From assembly GCA_947246775.1 (NCBI GenBank), contig CAMXTM010000130.1, positions 1 through 6,108 on the forward strand: a stretch of 6,108 nucleotides of DNA, written 5' to 3'. This document shows positions 5,287 to 6,108 of the stretch, in pieces (positions within the stretch are counted from its first letter, which is position 1; each line of letters opens with the position of its first letter). A model generated the notes under the pieces. That model was not told the origin of the DNA, made no database searches, and was given only the letters and a program-made list of their open reading frames with translations. Position numbers and translations under genes: made by a program. This stretch comes from an uncultured Clostridium sp. Its GTDB lineage: Bacteria; Bacillota; Clostridia; Lachnospirales; Anaerotignaceae.

Positions 5287-6108
5287 ATGAAAGGAAATCA
5301 TTTTAAACAAATCAATCTACCACTACTCATTTGTGATTTTATAAAAACAGTTTTTATTTTTTTTATTGCGACACTTCTTGCTTTTGTATTGGTTCATGTT
5401 TCTACCATAGAAGACAATATTTTTAGTGTATATATCCTTGCAATTGCACTGATTTCTTTTGTCACTTCTGGCTATCTGTGGGGTACGATTTCTTCTGTTT
5501 TGGGGATTCTTAGCGTAAACTACTTTTTTACCTATCCCTACTATGTTTTTAATTTTATGCTGGCGGGTTATCCGATAGCGTTTTTAAGTATGCTGGTTAT
5601 TTCATCTATTATTAGTACGCTGACCGTTAAAATAAAAAAACAGGCAATGATTTCTGCCACAAGAGAAAAACAAGCCGAATCTCTGCACGATATTACAAAA
5701 AGGCTGTTAACGGCGACAGGAATGGATAATATCAGAACGCTAGCCTTAAACTATTTTAGTAATTTTTATAACTGTAGTGTGATTATTTATTTTGGAAATC
5801 CTTTAGAGCAGCAAGATTATGGTATGAAATTACTAAAAACAGAACATGGCAATCTATTTCAGCAAAAAGCAGAACAACTTGCAGCGCAACACTGTTATAA
5901 TTCTGCTAGTGGTGCAGGAGTAGGTACGCCCTATCATACAGATGCACAAGGTACTTATTTGCCTATCTGTACACAAGATACTGTTTTTGGTGTGATTGGT
6001 TTGTTGTCTGAAAATGAGCAGCTCAAGCAGCAAGAGACATTAGATTTTTTAGGCATTATGACATCGCAACTGATATTGGCAATAGAAAGACAAAATTTAT
6101 TTGAAAAA
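5287..6108 (+). CDS. KdpD-like sensor histidine kinase, N-terminal part (3' partial)
   Basis: The frame is open from ATG 5287 to the last base (274 codons) with no stop. AAAGGTG (5273-5279) lies 7 nt before the ATG. Four hydrophobic segments at about residues 18-38, 46-60, 63-80 and 92-113 form a DUF4118-type membrane domain; SSVLGILSVNYFFTYPYY (69-86) matches its conserved core as seen in KdpD. A charged helix (115-140) leads to a GAF-like domain (about 145-270; for example CSVIIYFG, TYLPICTQDTVFGVIGLL and a closing helix QLILAIERQNLFEK). In this family a dimerisation/phospho-histidine and ATPase domain follows; both would lie beyond the window. The N-terminal KdpD and Usp domains of full KdpD (several hundred residues) are absent, so this is a short form whose signal may differ from classical potassium control. 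A cognate response regulator may lie downstream, not visible here. The kinase function is inferred from the domain order. Confidence 0.83.
   Translation, partial: MKGNHFKQINLPLLICDFIKTVFIFFIATLLAFVLVHVSTIEDNIFSVYILAIALISFVTSGYLWGTISSVLGILSVNYFFTYPYYVFNFMLAGYPIAFLSMLVISSIISTLTVKIKKQAMISATREKQAESLHDITKRLLTATGMDNIRTLALNYFSNFYNCSVIIYFGNPLEQQDYGMKLLKTEHGNLFQQKAEQLAAQHCYNSASGAGVGTPYHTDAQGTYLPICTQDTVFGVIGLLSENEQLKQQETLDFLGIMTSQLILAIERQNLFEK

Overview
The window looks like chromosomal DNA of a low-GC Gram-positive anaerobe of the class Clostridia. This is inferred from the A/T-rich composition, the strong AAGGAG ribosome-binding sites, a lipoprotein-type ApbE, a PfoR-type EIIC membrane protein and a LysA variant of a kind I know from Lachnospiraceae- and Ruminococcaceae-like genomes. 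A species cannot be named from the sequence alone.

Layout. Bases 1-1239 (+) hold the 3' part of a maltose-acetyltransferase-like left-handed beta-helix enzyme. It is followed with no gap by a PHP-family phosphatase of the HisJ type, and the pair ends at a clear hairpin terminator (1251-1296). On the minus strand, converging on that terminator, lie three genes read right to left: a lysA-type PLP decarboxylase (5097-3838), an apbE-type flavin transferase lipoprotein (3580-2546) and an orphan EIIC/PfoR-like membrane protein (2414-1323). lysA and the EIIC gene have recognisable promoters; apbE does not. At the right edge a divergent plus-strand gene (5287 to beyond the window end) encodes the membrane and GAF-like sensor half of a KdpD-type histidine kinase. 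Its promoter is back to back with that of lysA.

The genes do not form one obvious pathway. lysA serves lysine biosynthesis, HisJ (if true to its family) histidine biosynthesis, and ApbE flavinylates extracytoplasmic electron-transfer proteins. The EIIC protein has no visible PTS partners. The set reads as neighbouring small transcription units rather than one system.

The least ordinary segment is the 257-bp lysA-apbE gap. A roughly 215-bp stretch (3604-3818) is built almost entirely of consecutive hairpins and is bounded by imperfect 22-bp inverted repeats that are themselves hairpins. It looks like a non-coding dispersed repeat (MITE- or REP-like), and one of its ends forms a terminator-like structure directly against the apbE ribosome-binding site. 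I see no CRISPR array, transposase, tRNA, rRNA or known riboswitch. I did not find convincing evidence of a new biological system.
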